Numbered from the stretch's first letter, positions 26,806-39,608 are shown. The stretch: 64,000 nucleotides of DNA from Urechis unicinctus (GCA_034190875.2 CM067343.1:33772592-33836591); one strand, 5' to 3'. Numbers and translations are program-made. The notes: a model not told the origin generated them from the sequence alone.

Positions 26806-27040
26806 TACTGGCATAGTTAAGGAGTGTTACCTATGGGTGCAATTGGAGAGCATGTGGGAATGCATCATAGGAAGCTGGAGGCGGTGTGCCCTTGAAGAAA
26901 TAACGTTGGTATATCTGCAGCTCTTCGCAATGACAGACGAAGAGAGTGGACTTCTCATGGGATTTCTTCAGCACCTCCACCACAGACACACTCACACAAA
27001 GGTTATTCGGTGTTTATTCAAAATTAGAAAAGAATGGTTA

Positions 27041-27473
27041 GCCACCCATTCCCAATAACATATGTATTTCAGTTGCGGACATTAGTTCTTAGGAAAGGGC
27101 AACCTTTCATATACTTTCAGCCACCATGTCTCTCGCTATAACATAACTCTTCCAAACTCAATTGATTGTTCATACGGTGGCCCAGGAAATTCATTGGGTG
27201 ATGAGGAAGTCTAGAGGAATGTCAGGACATCTGGCCTCGCCCTTGAACCGCATCCGGTTTGCCAAGTTAGCCACCCATTCCCAAGTAAGCTCCTGTGATG
27301 GCCGTTCTGGCAGGAATACATTAGTATCTTAGGAATAGGGCAACCTTTCATATACTTTCAGAGCACCACTGTCTCTCGCTATTATGAGGACATCCATTTG
27401 TCCATTTCAAGTACAATTGATATGAAAAAGTTCATACTGTGGCCCAGGATTAAACACATTGGGTGATGATATT
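27041..27473. repeat. ~200-bp direct repeat, two diverged copies
   Basis: Copies at about 27,041-27,215 and 27,268-27,473 share GCCACCCATTCCCAA, GGGCAACCTTTCATATACTT, TGTCTCTCGCTAT and TGGCCCAGGA in the same order, with indels. Not recognised as a known element. Confidence 0.7.
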
Positions 27474-27716
27474 GCCAGAAGTGAGGCATATTATAATTAC
27501 TGAATATTTTGTCGAACTCCTCACAAAATTCATGGGACTTGAGTAGTCCGAATTGGCAAAATTTGTCCGTAAAACGCTACATGTTGATAACAGTAGTTCA
27601 ACCGATTTAAACAGTGAGTAAGCTGATTCTTCCCACATTCCGGAAAAACAACCTAGCTGGTTCTGTTTATTTAATATTACAGAAGATCTCCTCACGCTTA
27701 GATTCACTCGCTTGTG

Positions 27717-27916
<200 letters not shown>

Positions 27917-28121
27917 TAGTCTGTGTTCGGATCAGCTGTCTAAAGCCCAATGTGCTTCCTCACGAAGTGGATATTCTCATGGAGACGTGTGTACGTACAT
28001 CTCTGAACATGACCATTGAAATCTTTGTTTAATTAAGATGGCCAAAGCAAGCAAACAAACAAGTGTCTGTGATCTTGTATACTCATTTATGCTATGAATG
28101 TTGCATACCCTTTATACACAA

Positions 28122-28790
28122 CTAAGTACTATGAAGCACTAGATCCATATCGGTCCTTTGGCTACATTCACAAGCTTTCACGAAAACCAATTTAGGTCGC
28201 AAAAGGACACATTCGTACATCAATCTAGAAGGAGAGATATATATGTTAAACAGAAACGAAGAGATGTGATTAGCTATTGGGCAGTCATTCATTATGTAAA
28301 TTTTATGTGACAATAGAAGTCCTGAGTTCTTAGCACAGCAAAGCTCTTTAAATAAATCAGCACTAAAATGATCAAATCCATGCAACATTTGGTACACCTA
28401 AATGTACACCTCATGGAGACGACGTGTTGTAAGAGAAGTCAGTCCTGACAAGCGCATTATTTGTTCATAACCAAACTCAGACATACCGGCTTTCACTTTA
28501 ATAGCATGCCTTTGCACTCTGTACACGCTGAAGGGATGAAGGCCACGTCTGAATTGCGTATTCTAGATGGGGCCTTTCAAGCGGGCCATATCAAGTGTGA
28601 TAAAAACACATAGAGCGACTAGGGAGCAGCCACCCGAGATCTCTGTTAGCCTGCACTGCATAGTCTACTGGATTTGAAGGACTGATCACTTATGACACCT
28701 AAATATCTTTCCTCTGACTAATCATTTAAAGTATAATCGCCTATTCAGTTTTAAAACTTTTCGTTGATTTAATGTAAACAAGCAATTGTC
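28122..28790 (-). pseudogene. LINE (CR1-like) reverse transcriptase C-terminal relic
   Basis: Reading the minus strand from about 28,790 down, several frames together give the order typical of the end of a non-LTR reverse transcriptase: a 'YLGVISDQS'-like segment, then HLEYAIQTWPSSLQRVQSAK (the RPHLEYA-x-Q-W motif), then MRLSGLTSLTTRRLHEVYI and MLHGFDHFSADLFKEL. These correspond to 'L-x-LTSLE-RR-RGDLIE-YKIL-G-D'. Frameshifts and stops are frequent, so it is dead. I see no poly-A-like tail or 5' part. Clade assignment is tentative. Confidence 0.7.
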
Positions 28791-31700
28791 AATCATTTCC
28801 TTAGTCTAAAGCTTTGTGGAAGTTTTACTGTAAGTTATATACCTGTAGAGTTATATACCTGTAGAGTTATATTGACAGTACTGTCTAGATCATTTATATT
28901 GATATTGGCTGTGGGTGGCAGCGATCGATAACTACATGGCAATAGCAACTATGTCCGACATGACGTATGCAACGTACAATAGAGCCGGTTAAGTCATCAA
29001 ATCGTCCGCAACTGAATAATAGAAAAGGTTTGCCTATGCACAAACATCTGATGTTTACCTTGGGTAAACAATGCTAGTTGAAGCGGTCGTCACCTGCTGC
29101 ATTCGGGTGGGACGAACGTTAGACAACCATCGATTTGAAGGGTCTATCACCTGAGCGTTGCTTGAAACTAAGCAGTAAGCGCTTGAAATTAGATATCGAA
29201 CACTATCAAATACGATCCTAAATGTTTCACTCGTTATGTGTAAAATAAATCCGGAACAAAACACATTGAAAAAGATAAAGCTCATGGGTACACCGAGGAA
29301 CTTGGCGAACTTTGATGACATTTTGTTTTTATCATAGTCATCATTATCACCATTATAATCATCAAGGTTATCTTCATCAATCATCTTCATCACAAAAATC
29401 GTCATTGACATCATAATTGTCGTCATAACCCTTATCGTCATGGAAATCTCACATTAAGTTATATAAATAGAAAACACTTACAATTCAATTCAGCTGCAAT
29501 AATCTGCAATTGTTCTTTTACAATCGAATCATTTTCCAGTGAGATAATGATGATTTGAAATCTGTTTTGATGACCTTGTAGAATTTATGGTCGATCAGAT
29601 TTACTTTTTTGTGTTTGACGAAAGTGTTATATCATCGCAACTGTCAGCATTGTCAAAACAGCGGAGGTGATAATATGCATATGTGCGTCCATTTTTTTTA
29701 CATGACAATCCCAGAATATTGTGTGGAATATAAAGGATATTACCGGCAAGGATTATCGGTACTATTCATACGGTCATACCTATCATAATCAAGAACCATG
29801 ATATCAAACTTGCAACCCATTGCTACAAGCATGTAACCAAATGATAATCAGCAAAATGTAACGCAGTTATCCATTGCATGCGGCCTTTGTACGCATTTAT
29901 GAAATCTGCAAAAAAATCTAAATGTCGGTTACAAGTTGAGATATTAAACAAAATTGGCTCTTCTAATTGGCTGGTTAGTAGTGTCATATTATTTCAAATT
30001 TGTGTTAAAAACATAGACGTTAATCGCGTTTGTATAACTGCAGGGATCTGTCGTCATAAAGTAGTCTACAGTCGTGAAATATTCAAGCAATTATTCGTGA
30101 GCGCTAGAATATGTTTCATAAAACGGCTTCCATTGCTTGGTCATTCAAATTAAAGTCCCATTTATGTTGCAGAATCACTTGAAATGGAATGGATTCACTC
30201 TTCCTTGACCCTGATGCTGTTTTACAAACCCAGTGATCCCATTCAAGCAAAACCATGTTAGTATCCTAGTCCCTTCAAAGTTAGACTGGCCTCGTAAGGA
30301 ATGTGTAATAAGTTAATTATATACAGGTGAGCCATGATTACAGGTTACCATCACCTTTCGTAGCGATGCTGCTCTACTGAGAGATGACCACTTAGAGGAT
30401 ACATAGTTACGTAATAAGCACATTGAATAACTTATTTATTGCGTTCATTGATCATATAAGGCAACCCCCGTCTTGCGAAATATAAGTCAATATGTGTTGT
30501 CTGAATATTGCGAATTGAGGTAAATTGGTTGGTTTGTGTTCGACAAACACAGGAGACGGGTCCCTGTATGTCAGGGCCAGCATGTTTACGCACCATATAC
30601 ATACGTATAAATTAACTTAAGATGTTCAGTATAGGGGTTTAGTTCTTCGAACAATCTGCAATATCAGCCAACGTTTGCATACTAAAGAGTGCAAGCAAAC
30701 GGTGTATGAACAATAAGTGTTCCTTCTGCGGAAACGTTCTACCGTTTCCTTTGAAGACCGAGCCTTGGAAGAAAGCTATCGAGCTGATTACTGAAATGGG
30801 TGGTAGGATACTACGACGGGCATCATTAACGTTTTCAGCAGGCTTTTGGTATATAAAATGAATGCCGATGGGCTATTGTGATTTAAGAAAGGTAATTACC
30901 CGACGCACTTGCTACCCACTAGAAGTCACTAAGACCTTTACTCTCTATTCTCCTGTCTATCTGGTATTTGAAGTGAATGCTGATTATTTCACCCGCAGTG
31001 GCAGGTATTTTCTGCTTAGCGTGAATGACAAGAGGCATCAATATATTAATGTATATTCATTATTCAAATCACCCCAACACTCAGCATGCATTTGTTCTGT
31101 GAAAAAGCGGCACATGAAAGCGGCTTGTCACACAATATATATTCTAGACCAAACAAAAAAACGATGCGTTTATAAAGCTGTATCTCAATTATGTATTCTT
31201 CAGCTCTATCTGTTGTTGTGAATTTTGTACCCTGGAAACTATGTTGATCCTAGCGTTTTTCCAGATAAGTCACTTTGTTATTGATTCGCATACAATTAAC
31301 TTGGGATTCAGTTTTTACTTTCATCTATCATCGTATTTGCTTCACCAGTGTGACCGTGGACGGAAGGCGAAGCATTGTATGAATCAGGAGTGCGGACGAC
31401 ATTACAGCAGATCGTCAAACAAGTATACCAACACACTCAAATATAAACTGCGGAACATTTTTGTCAACAAATAGGAAGCGCTTTTTTATTTTCGATGTTT
31501 TCCACGATGACGAGTTTGTCTAATTTTCTGCATACTTGTACCTACCAAGCGAAACCGTGTGTCGGAAAAAGACGTTAAACGAGGGATGCGAATTGATATT
31601 GAAGTGATATATTTAGGATATGGCATTGGAAAAAATTAATTGCAATGCAATTGTTTGGGCAATTTATGTCTTCTAGCCGTAACATTTGGTATATATATAC

Positions 31701-31862
31701 CAACACTGAAAAATACATATATATATATCACAACATTGATCATACAGAATCGATAATAATAATTGACAGATAGAATATACAATAAAAACAATACAAATAA
31801 ACAGCAAGCCGAACACGATCTAAAGAGTGTATGACATTTAAAGTAAAAGGCTAGCTACGTGA
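28791..31862. other. Gene-poor stretch left of the channel cluster
   Basis: No gene I can support. It holds a TCA-rich run (29,330-29,440), a short direct repeat TATACCTGTAGAGT (28,838-28,866), and a perfect 18-bp palindrome TTGGTATATATATACCAA at 31,686-31,703. Open frames of 90-128 codons (29,055-29,441 on -, 30,862-31,221 on +) resemble no family I know. Confidence 0.4.
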
Positions 31863-33509
31863 TCAACAGCGATCAAATTGGAGATCAGATTGCTTGGCGT
31901 GGATTTTCTGAGATATCGATTTCACGTCGTTAGATATAGGATAAATTGTCTTACTGATTAAATTGTACAATAGGTCTACGATTTCGAGGAGAAGAACGGC
32001 TGTGATGCCGGCGTAGAGGTTAAGACAACCTCCAAGACGCGATAACAGTGTGGATAACGTCAAAGCGATCTGATCATCGAGCACTATCATAGATGTGCCT
32101 ACTGACAAAAGTTTAAATTGGAGGAAATTCTTATCTATAAGATTAAGGCTTTCAGTTTTAATCAAAGCTTCTGTGGTGTTACCACTGGCGGCAAGTGAAT
32201 CTATTCCCTTATATTCTTGAAAATAGTGTGCGAATTCCGTCTCTTTGATAAAGCTGTTGTAGAATGATAGATGAGCATTAGCGTTCGGCCAGCGTGTTTG
32301 AGAAATGACGTTCTGAAGGCTCATTTCAACACACTCTTCTGTGCATTTCCTGAAACATGCCCGCTGAGAGATCAGGACTCTACGCGAGGAACATTGCAGT
32401 TCTCGTGCCACAATATTCAGATCATCAAAAAGTTTACCACAGAAATGAAGGTTTGACATCAGACCTGAAGTGGGCAGCACATGGTGGATAGGATTCAAGC
32501 AGGCACATGACGTCACCGACTCGTCCTGCATGCATGTACGAATGCAACTATTAACAGAGTATGCAAGAGTTCCATTGACAAAATCTTTCATTCCTTCCAC
32601 ACCCGTTTGACACTGGCCATAAGGCTCAGGGAGGCGCGATCGTAATTGTGGAATAGTGCGGATCGTGGTTTCGAATCCGGGCGCCAGATGTATTTCCTCG
32701 TTTATATTGGGCAACTGACCAGGGAGAGAGATGGTGAGGAGAGCCCCTGTCTCTGCGAGACCCGTATCTCTCCATACCCGAGGAACTTCTGTCTGCACGT
32801 TGTCTAAATATAGAATACCAGTCATGATATATGGCGCATACCCAAGTTCATCTAGTAGAGTCGAATTCACTTCCATGACGTAGCAATTGTAATATTCAGG
32901 CGTCGTGAATGTTCTCACATTGGCAATATCTAAGCATGGTACATTTTTAGTGCCGCCCTCATAAACAACTCTGTACTCACATTTCAGAAGGAACTGTTTG
33001 TATTCGTGGCCTATTAGTTGCAGGTGATTGAGATCGAATAGGCTGTAATAGCCATGTTTGCTTTTCAAGTAGTCGAAGACAGTGTCAATCCCGTCTGCTT
33101 GTGTGGTTGAATTGGACTCAACAATGTCGGCTTGGATAGTTTCAACGCGATTCAGGTGTTCCTCATACGTCATCAAGCCGAACTGGTGCAAGTCGTTGAG
33201 GCTGGACAAAGGCTTAGCATTGCAGAGAGTAACCGCGAAGAATGGTGGAATATTGTACTCGGCTATATCATCAACGCTCAGCAGGTTCACTTCTTTTGCT
33301 TGAGTGACCACTTGGTATTCCAAGTAGGCCTTCACATGTACACCAGCTTGATACAGCCCCGTAGCGAGTAGACACAGGAAGCCAATGAACCAGAGGCATC
33401 GCAGAAATATTCCTTTAGATTTAATCATTCGAGGAATTCCCTTTATGGAGGTCACCTCTAGGAATTTTCCCAATTCCTGCTTTATAGGTTCATCAGAAGT
33501 GCTTTCCAT
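31863..33509 (-). CDS. DEG/ENaC-type ion channel, copy 1 (intact)
   Basis: Single-exon gene of 548 residues for a degenerin/epithelial sodium channel family subunit, a plasma-membrane cation channel working as a trimer. The start is the Met before ESTSDEP, because the frame upstream differs between copies. Visible parts: cytoplasmic N-terminus with TSIKGIPR (residues 21-27), TM1 about 37-57, FFAVTLCN at 90-97 (family FPAVTxCN), a large extracellular region with N-glycosylation sites, and the cysteine-rich segment CIRTCMQDESVTSCAC ... FCGKL ... CFRKCTEEC. TM2 is about 495-517 with GGCLNLYAGITAVLLLEIVD. Oddities: the conserved His of the N-terminal HG gating motif is Lys, and the selectivity GxS reads G-I-T. 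It is one of five family copies in tandem, all on the minus strand. The ligand cannot be told. Confidence 0.9.
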   Translation of the reverse strand: MESTSDEPIKQELGKFLEVTSIKGIPRMIKSKGIFLRCLWFIGFLCLLATGLYQAGVHVKAYLEYQVVTQAKEVNLLSVDDIAEYNIPPFFAVTLCNAKPLSSLNDLHQFGLMTYEEHLNRVETIQADIVESNSTTQADGIDTVFDYLKSKHGYYSLFDLNHLQLIGHEYKQFLLKCEYRVVYEGGTKNVPCLDIANVRTFTTPEYYNCYVMEVNSTLLDELGYAPYIMTGILYLDNVQTEVPRVWRDTGLAETGALLTISLPGQLPNINEEIHLAPGFETTIRTIPQLRSRLPEPYGQCQTGVEGMKDFVNGTLAYSVNSCIRTCMQDESVTSCACLNPIHHVLPTSGLMSNLHFCGKLFDDLNIVARELQCSSRRVLISQRACFRKCTEECVEMSLQNVISQTRWPNANAHLSFYNSFIKETEFAHYFQEYKGIDSLAASGNTTEALIKTESLNLIDKNFLQFKLLSVGTSMIVLDDQIALTLSTLLSRLGGCLNLYAGITAVLLLEIVDLLYNLISKTIYPISNDVKSISQKIHAKQSDLQFDRC

Positions 33510-34129
33510 TTCGCTGAAGCAGCAAATGAACGCCGAATTTGTTTCACCACAGGCTATTATCAACCAGATTGCTATTGAGCCAAATAAACTTTTGAATAAC
33601 AGGAGTAGTTTTGAATCCCGAAAGAATCTTCCTGCATGCGAATTTCACTGACCAACGAGCGGGCGTTTGATGTTGCACGACCAATGGTATTCTACATCAA
33701 CAAATAAAAAAGGGCTTCGAGTGGTAGCATTATGTGTTGGTGTGTAAATATTGGTTTGTTTTATTTTTTCTTACTAACTTTGACTGAAAGCCCCCAAATG
33801 ATATCAGAAGGAGATATCAATATGAAAAGCCGGATTTATCTAAACAAATGATCAAATATATGCGAGAAGCACACAATTATGAACAACAGATACATAAAGT
33901 GATTAATTAAATACAACCAACAGCGATCAAGTGAGCAACTGCCCACACGGATCGTACATCATAGAAACACTCGCCGAGTTTTGATTGGATTGCTATATAC
34001 ATCTAAGTTAACAACAAACATGACAATGATAATGGTGTCAGAAGACAGAACAGACTTTATTGTTCAAGTGATGTAAATAGGAGCACCTTAATGCAGGACT
34101 TATGGATTTGTGAAGGAAGCTGTCTGTGG

Positions 34130-34985
34130 TTAACTGTAGTTTACTGATAAGAGGTGTGTTGGGTTAGGGGTTGCATATTAACATATTATCTACCACAGGT
34201 TTATTCTGTGCATAGAAATGGATATTGCATTTGAATAATTGTTGGATGAAGGGGCTAATGAGGTGCATGTTGATTGGATTTTTAGTTGAATACTTATCAA
34301 TGATAGCTACCACAGCCTGGTTGTCGCAATGAAAGAGTATGTTTCAGTTAACCATTTTGGGTATTAACATGCTGAATAACACAAATATTGGATAGAGTTC
34401 ATAGGTAATTGTTTTCATTTAGCTTGAATCCATTGGGAACCGTAAGTGGCTCCAAAAGCTATGCTCGATACATCGCTGAATAGAGGTAGATTATTGGAGG
34501 TTGCGGTACCTAATGAGGGTTGTGCTATGTAATGCTTCAGGATTGTAGCCAGATATATAAGCCCTGTCTTGCTTTATGTGTTTCAGAGATGAAATGGTTT
34601 GTGTTGGTAATGCCAATAGATAAATCATACAAACGTCACAAGATAGCTCTGCCTAGGCGATCGACAGAATTTGCAAACTGTAACATGTCTATGACAAATT
34701 GCATCTCTCGCAGTGCGGTTTTTTCTCTCCTGGGCCATGCTTTGATATATTTTCTGTGTGTATGTTTGTTATTTGTCTAAAGGGAGATTAACTGACACGT
34801 GTTATGAGTCAAGTTGTATACCAAGAAAGGTGAATTGTGCGGCGGGGCCTTATGTGTTGTCCGAAGCCAGGGTTTTACAAGTGGGATCGCATAGTTCAAC
34901 ATCGATGCTGAGCTGCTTTTGGAATCGTTGTTGAGTTAGAGCCACAAAAAGCAAATGATCGAATAATTTTACAATATTGAGCACA
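34130..34985 (-). mobile_element. DIRS-like retroelement RT/RNase H relic, block 1
   Basis: Minus-strand frames give, in order, LFVALTQQRFQKQL (after a lost YLDD), an RT segment ending in FTFLGIQLDS, REMQFVIDMLQFANSVDRLG (thumb-like RELQ...GRL...RVVRPGR), RLYDLSIGITNTNH, then RNase H marks LFSDVSSIAFGATYGSQWIQ (D-A-S-G-x-GFGA-x-F) and FHCDNQAVVAIIDK. This order and spelling match tyrosine-recombinase (DIRS/Ngaro) retroelements. Stops and frameshifts are many. The same relic occurs in blocks 2 and 3, so it was there before the channel unit duplicated. Confidence 0.75.
34348..34351. other. Empty target site TTAA (block 1)
   Basis: In GTTTCAGTTAACCATTTTGG this TTAA is the unoccupied counterpart of the site that carries the 3.8 kb insertion in block 3. 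It shows the ancestral state directly. Confidence 0.85.
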
Positions 34986-35565
34986 CCTTATATATGTTTT
35001 GATATCCAAACAATGACAAAAGATAACGTTTCAAAAATGTGGTAGAAAGAAGTGCATCCTTGAAGTTGACATTTATCACGAGTATTTCCTATTCTTACAG
35101 CATTTGTGGTCGTATTGCAGCCAGTTATGACCTTTTTTGCATCATTGACTTGACAAGTAAGTCAAAAGGTCCCCTTACTGTTGTGAGTGTTTCTGTAGGT
35201 ACACTTCCAGGAAATCATCCCAGGCGCTTAAGGAGAACGTTGAGGGATGGGGTATTCCCTGGTCCGGAGAGGTACATGGTGTTTGTATTTTATCGCATCA
35301 GGCAAGTTGGATCTGGCGTAATTTAATTTGGTCATTAGAATCCGACGACTCCCCTGCTGATGAGACAGTGTCCAAGAGGGAAGGCTACCGACCTACCACC
35401 AACTCAATCTACTACTTATTGGCAGATTCATTGACTCCCGAAATCTTACCCATTCCTTCTCTCAACTAAAGACAAATCCACCAATCTAACCACCAACTCA
35501 CTCAACCTCTCATCCACATATTCCCCGCCCATTCACATACTCACTAACCCACTGACTCAATCAGT

Positions 35566-35950
35566 TTGTATGTATGTATGTATGTATGTATGTATGTATG
35601 TATGTATGTATGTATGTATGTATGTATGTATGTATGTATGTATGTATGTATGTATGTATGTATGTATGTATGTATGTATGTATGTATGTATGTATGTATG
35701 TATGTATGTATGTATGTATGTATGTATGTATGTATGTATGTATGTATGTATGTATGTATGTATGTATGTATGTATGTATGTATGTATGTATGTATGTATG
35801 TATGTATGTATGTATTTATGTATGTATTTATGTATGTATGTAGGTACGTATGCCCGTCTGTATGCATGTATGAATGCACGTATGTATGTATGCATGTATG
35901 CGTGTGTATGTGTGTGTATGTATGTATATATGTATGTATGTATTTTTGCA
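35566..35950. repeat. (TATG)n microsatellite, block 1
   Basis: About 385 bp of TATG tetranucleotide, with a degenerate island near 35,815-35,945 (TTTATG, CCCGTCTGTATGCATG). Homologous arrays sit at the same place in blocks 2 and 3 with different lengths. Open frames across it (MYVCMYVC, HTYIHTYI) are artefacts. Confidence 0.96.
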
Positions 35951-37961
35951 TGCATGCATTTATGAAAGTTTTATGTTTTATTTATGTGTTTAATTAATCT
36001 GCACTAAACTTATATATGTCAAACTCGTGCGTCTTAATCATCATTGATCATCTATGTTCTGGCTGTATGGTTTGTTAATCGGTGACCCAAACAATACTAA
36101 GTGATGCTGGTTTTTATCATCGTACATATCATAGACATTTATGCTGCTAATTCCTAACCCTGTATATTTGACATGGACATACCCTGAATGAATAAATATA
36201 TATAACATTGTAACGAAAGGAAATGTTAGCTACGACCGTTTAAAAAAAAACACCGACGTTTATCCTCTCCTTTTGTTTGTCTCTGTTATCACACAGAGTT
36301 GTATTTTGTACTGCTGGGTACACAACTGTTGATATATCAGCATTAAGTCCTGGGTATGCTGAGTAATTTTCGTAAGTGCTGGCATGTGGTCATAACTATT
36401 TTTTTTTTATTTTAAAATGTCAGAAATGCAAAAAAACATAATATATTATACTAAATTGGAAATCATGGATAGATGTATTCAGTCAGGTCACATTCAAGGC
36501 CTTTTCTTCAAAGTTGGAATGGTGTAGAGAGTAGACAGCGTGATGATTGTTGGTATAGCATCCAATTTGAAAAACGTGCACTGTGGATATATAGTTTAAT
36601 ACAGTTTGAATGTTGTGTTTCGATTCTTTATTGATAATAATTCTATTATTTGGTTGTTAAGTAATCCATTAATGAACGTGACGAGCTGAATTTTCTAACA
36701 TGTTATACATTGTCGCAGATATATACTGTAATAAACCTCGCATTGCATCGGGTGCTGTGGTAGTGCTATTGATAGCCTCGCGAGATGGTCATGCATTTAG
36801 AATAAGACTATCGGAAGAACAGGACCTTTGGGCAGTCCCGAGTTGGTCATTACGAAGGTCAAAACATAAAAAAATCTGTCATAAGAAAAAGACCCGTTAA
36901 ATAAAATGAATGATGTAGTTCCCTTTCCTATGGAATCATTGCGAAATTGGTATAAACGAGCAGCCCATATGCAAAGGATAAGCTTATCTGTTTATCACAA
37001 ACTTATAACCAGTGCATCCCAACAAAACAGACACATTTAATTGATTGGTTGATAGCCTAGGAAGTCATGCTCAGACAACGAATAAACAACTATAGGAAGC
37101 GACCAGTCACCCCCAAAACGGAGAGAATGACGCGCCTGCAATAAATAATGAATTAGCATTGGCAATATAGTATATTGAATGACAAGCTATATTACTTGTA
37201 CCTATCCATTTCAAATATGCATGATATCTGTTTGGTTGCTGCTTTCAAGCACGACTAGTTCTGAAAGAAGTGCAAAGGCCATGGCTGGCCGGAATATTGA
37301 CATAGACTCGCTTTGATATATCATTTACATCAGATGAGTCGTTGGCCATTCAGAGCCTATCACGCATGGTAGTTTGTTGTAGGGTAACATGATACAGCGG
37401 AATATGAATAATCCACTGGAGTGCAATCACCTGACAGTACAACATAATTGCTAATTGGAAATTGTCGAACTACATAAAAATAGGCGTGGATAGTACTTTA
37501 TCAACATACACCCATGCCAATTGGGAATGTGTTTGCCTGTTGCAAATTAAGTATACTGTCTTTGTTTTGACCTCCTCATTTCCTTGTTTCGATGCCTTAT
37601 CCCTTTATAACAACTGAAACGTCCGAAACATCATGAATTGTATGATACCGAAGGTACCAGGAAAGGCAGAACTAATACATGACATTGTGTTTCATTATTA
37701 AAGAGATTAGGCACATTGTAACTGCGTAAATCTCCCTTGATACGTGCATTAATCTGACATATTTTTCTTCCCGATTGGGGCTTATATAAAGGTAGGTCGG
37801 TGTGTGTTAGTTAGGAGGAAACATATACACGTAAATATGGAACACCATTCGTGGGGAGACATATCTAAAAAAACTACCAATATAGTTCCAAACATTAGAA
37901 CACTAGTTCAAGGTTCAATTTTTTGTAAACAATGCATGGCATTTTAAGGCTGGCAACATGA

Positions 37962-39608
37962 TCAACAGCGATCAGATAGGTGATCAGATTGCTTGACGTG
38001 GATTTTCTTAGATCTCGATTTCACGTCGTTAGATATAGGATAAATGGTCTTACTGATTAAATTGTACAATAGGTCTACGATTTCGAGGAGAAGAACAGCT
38101 GTGATACCGGCGTAGAGGTTAAGACAACCTCCAAGACGCGATAACAGTGTGGATAACGTCACAGCGATCTGATCATCGAGCACTATCATAGATGTGCCTA
38201 CTGACAAAAGTTTAAATTGGAGGAAATTCTTATCTATAAGATTAAGGCTTTCGATTTTAATCAAAGCTTCTGTGGTGTTACCACTGGCGGCAAGTGAATC
38301 TATTCCCTTATATTCTTGAAAATAGTGTGCGAATTCCGTGTCTTTGATAAAGCTGTTGTAGAATGATAGATGAGCATTAGCGTTCGGCCAGCGTGTTTGA
38401 GAAATGACGTTCTGAAGGCTCATTTCAACACACTCTTCTGTGCATTTCCTGAAACATGCCCGCTGAGAGATCAGGACTCTACGCGAGGAACATTGCAGTT
38501 CTCGTGCCACAATATTCAGATCATCAAAAAGTTTACCACAGAAATGAAGGTTTGACATCAGACCTGAAGTGGGCAGCACATGGTAGATAGGATTCATGCA
38601 GGCACATGACGTCACCGACTCGTCCTGCATGCATGTACGAATGCAACTGTCAACAGAGTATGCAAGAGTTCCATTGACAAAATCCTTCATTCCTTCCAGA
38701 CCCGTTTGACACTGGCCATAAGGCTCAGGGAGGCGCGATCGTAATTGTGGAATAGTGCGGATCGTAGTTTCGAATCCGGGCGCCAGATGTATTTCCTCGT
38801 TTATATTGGGCAACTGACCAGGGAGAGAGATGGTGAGGAGAGCCCCTGTCTCTGCGAGACCCGTATCTCTCCATACCCGAGGAACTTCTGTATGCACGTT
38901 GTCTAAATATAGAATACCAGTCATGATATATGGCGCATACCCAAGTTCATCTAGTAGAGTCGAATTCACTTCCATGACGTAGCAATTGTAATATTCAGGC
39001 GTCGTGAATGTTCTCACATTGGCAATATCTAAGCATGGTACATTTTTAGTGCCTCCCTCATAAACAACTCTGTACTCACATTTCAGAAGGAACTGTTTGT
39101 ATTCGTGGCCTATTAGTTGCAGGTGATTGAGATCGAATTGGCTGTAATAGCCATGTTTGCTTTTCAAGTAGTCGAAGACAGTGTCAAGCCCGTCTGCTTG
39201 TGTGGTTGAATTGGACTCAACAATGTCGGCTTGGATAGTTTCAACGCGATTCAGGTGTTCCTCATACGTCATCAAGCCGAACTGGTGCATGTCGTTGAGG
39301 CTGGACAAAGGCTTAGCATTGCAGAGAGTAACCGCGAAGAATGGTGGAATATTGTACTCGGCTATATCATCAACGCTCAGCAGGTTCACTTCTTTTGCTT
39401 GGGTGACCACTTGGTATTCCAAGTAGGTCTTCACATGTACACCAGCTTGATACAGCCCCGTAGCGAGTAGACACAGGAAGCCAATGAACCAGAGGCATCG
39501 CAGAAATATTCCTTTAGATTTTATCATTCGAGGAATTCCCTTTATAGAGGTCACCTCTAGGAATTTTCCCAATTCCTGCTTTACAGGTTCATCAGAAGTG
39601 CTTTCCAT
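37962..39608 (-). CDS. DEG/ENaC-type ion channel, copy 2 (intact)
   Basis: Intact single-exon gene of 548 residues, very close to copy 1, with differences scattered (for example EPVKQ for EPIKQ, VKTYLE for VKAYLE, CACMNPIYH for CACLNPIHH, and a changed last 18 residues). The motif set is the same: KG in place of HG at 23-24, TM1 about 37-57, FFAVTLCN, cysteine-rich domain, TM2 with G-I-T. The frame stays open 78 codons further upstream to 39,842. The upstream part is not conserved in copy 1, so the Met at 39,608 is preferred. That extension would add sequence without channel features. Confidence 0.9.
   Translation of the reverse strand: MESTSDEPVKQELGKFLEVTSIKGIPRMIKSKGIFLRCLWFIGFLCLLATGLYQAGVHVKTYLEYQVVTQAKEVNLLSVDDIAEYNIPPFFAVTLCNAKPLSSLNDMHQFGLMTYEEHLNRVETIQADIVESNSTTQADGLDTVFDYLKSKHGYYSQFDLNHLQLIGHEYKQFLLKCEYRVVYEGGTKNVPCLDIANVRTFTTPEYYNCYVMEVNSTLLDELGYAPYIMTGILYLDNVHTEVPRVWRDTGLAETGALLTISLPGQLPNINEEIHLAPGFETTIRTIPQLRSRLPEPYGQCQTGLEGMKDFVNGTLAYSVDSCIRTCMQDESVTSCACMNPIYHVLPTSGLMSNLHFCGKLFDDLNIVARELQCSSRRVLISQRACFRKCTEECVEMSLQNVISQTRWPNANAHLSFYNSFIKDTEFAHYFQEYKGIDSLAASGNTTEALIKIESLNLIDKNFLQFKLLSVGTSMIVLDDQIAVTLSTLLSRLGGCLNLYAGITAVLLLEIVDLLYNLISKTIYPISNDVKSRSKKIHVKQSDHLSDRC

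Larger units (their letters stand above)
33690..37961. repeat. Channel-cluster intergenic block 1
   Basis: About 4.3 kb lying between channel copies 1 and 2. It matches block 2 (40,330-44,934) and block 3 (46,750-55,024) nearly base for base. The order is: DIRS-like relic, unrecognised conserved stretch (35,000-35,560), TATG array, then about 2 kb of 3' flank of the next gene. It lacks about 60 bp of the DIRS relic (near 34,170) that blocks 2 and 3 keep. Confidence 0.85.

Noticed and set aside
29055..29441. 128-codon minus-strand frame as a membrane protein
   Set aside because: Starts in a simple TCA-rich run, hydrophobic part is short, no homologous pattern recognised.
35039..35326. 95-codon + strand frame conserved in blocks 1-3 (also 41,796 and 51,938)
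   Set aside because: It is preserved because the blocks are recent duplicates; I see no family match and changes do not clearly spare protein. Kept only as unrecognised conserved sequence.
35566..35950. MYVC / HTYI open frames in TATG arrays (also at 42.3 and 52.5 kb)
   Set aside because: Microsatellite artefacts present in all six frames.
36700..36900. 66-67 codon frame repeated at 43,688 and 53,782
   Set aside because: Again explained by block duplication; its end differs by an indel and no domain is visible.
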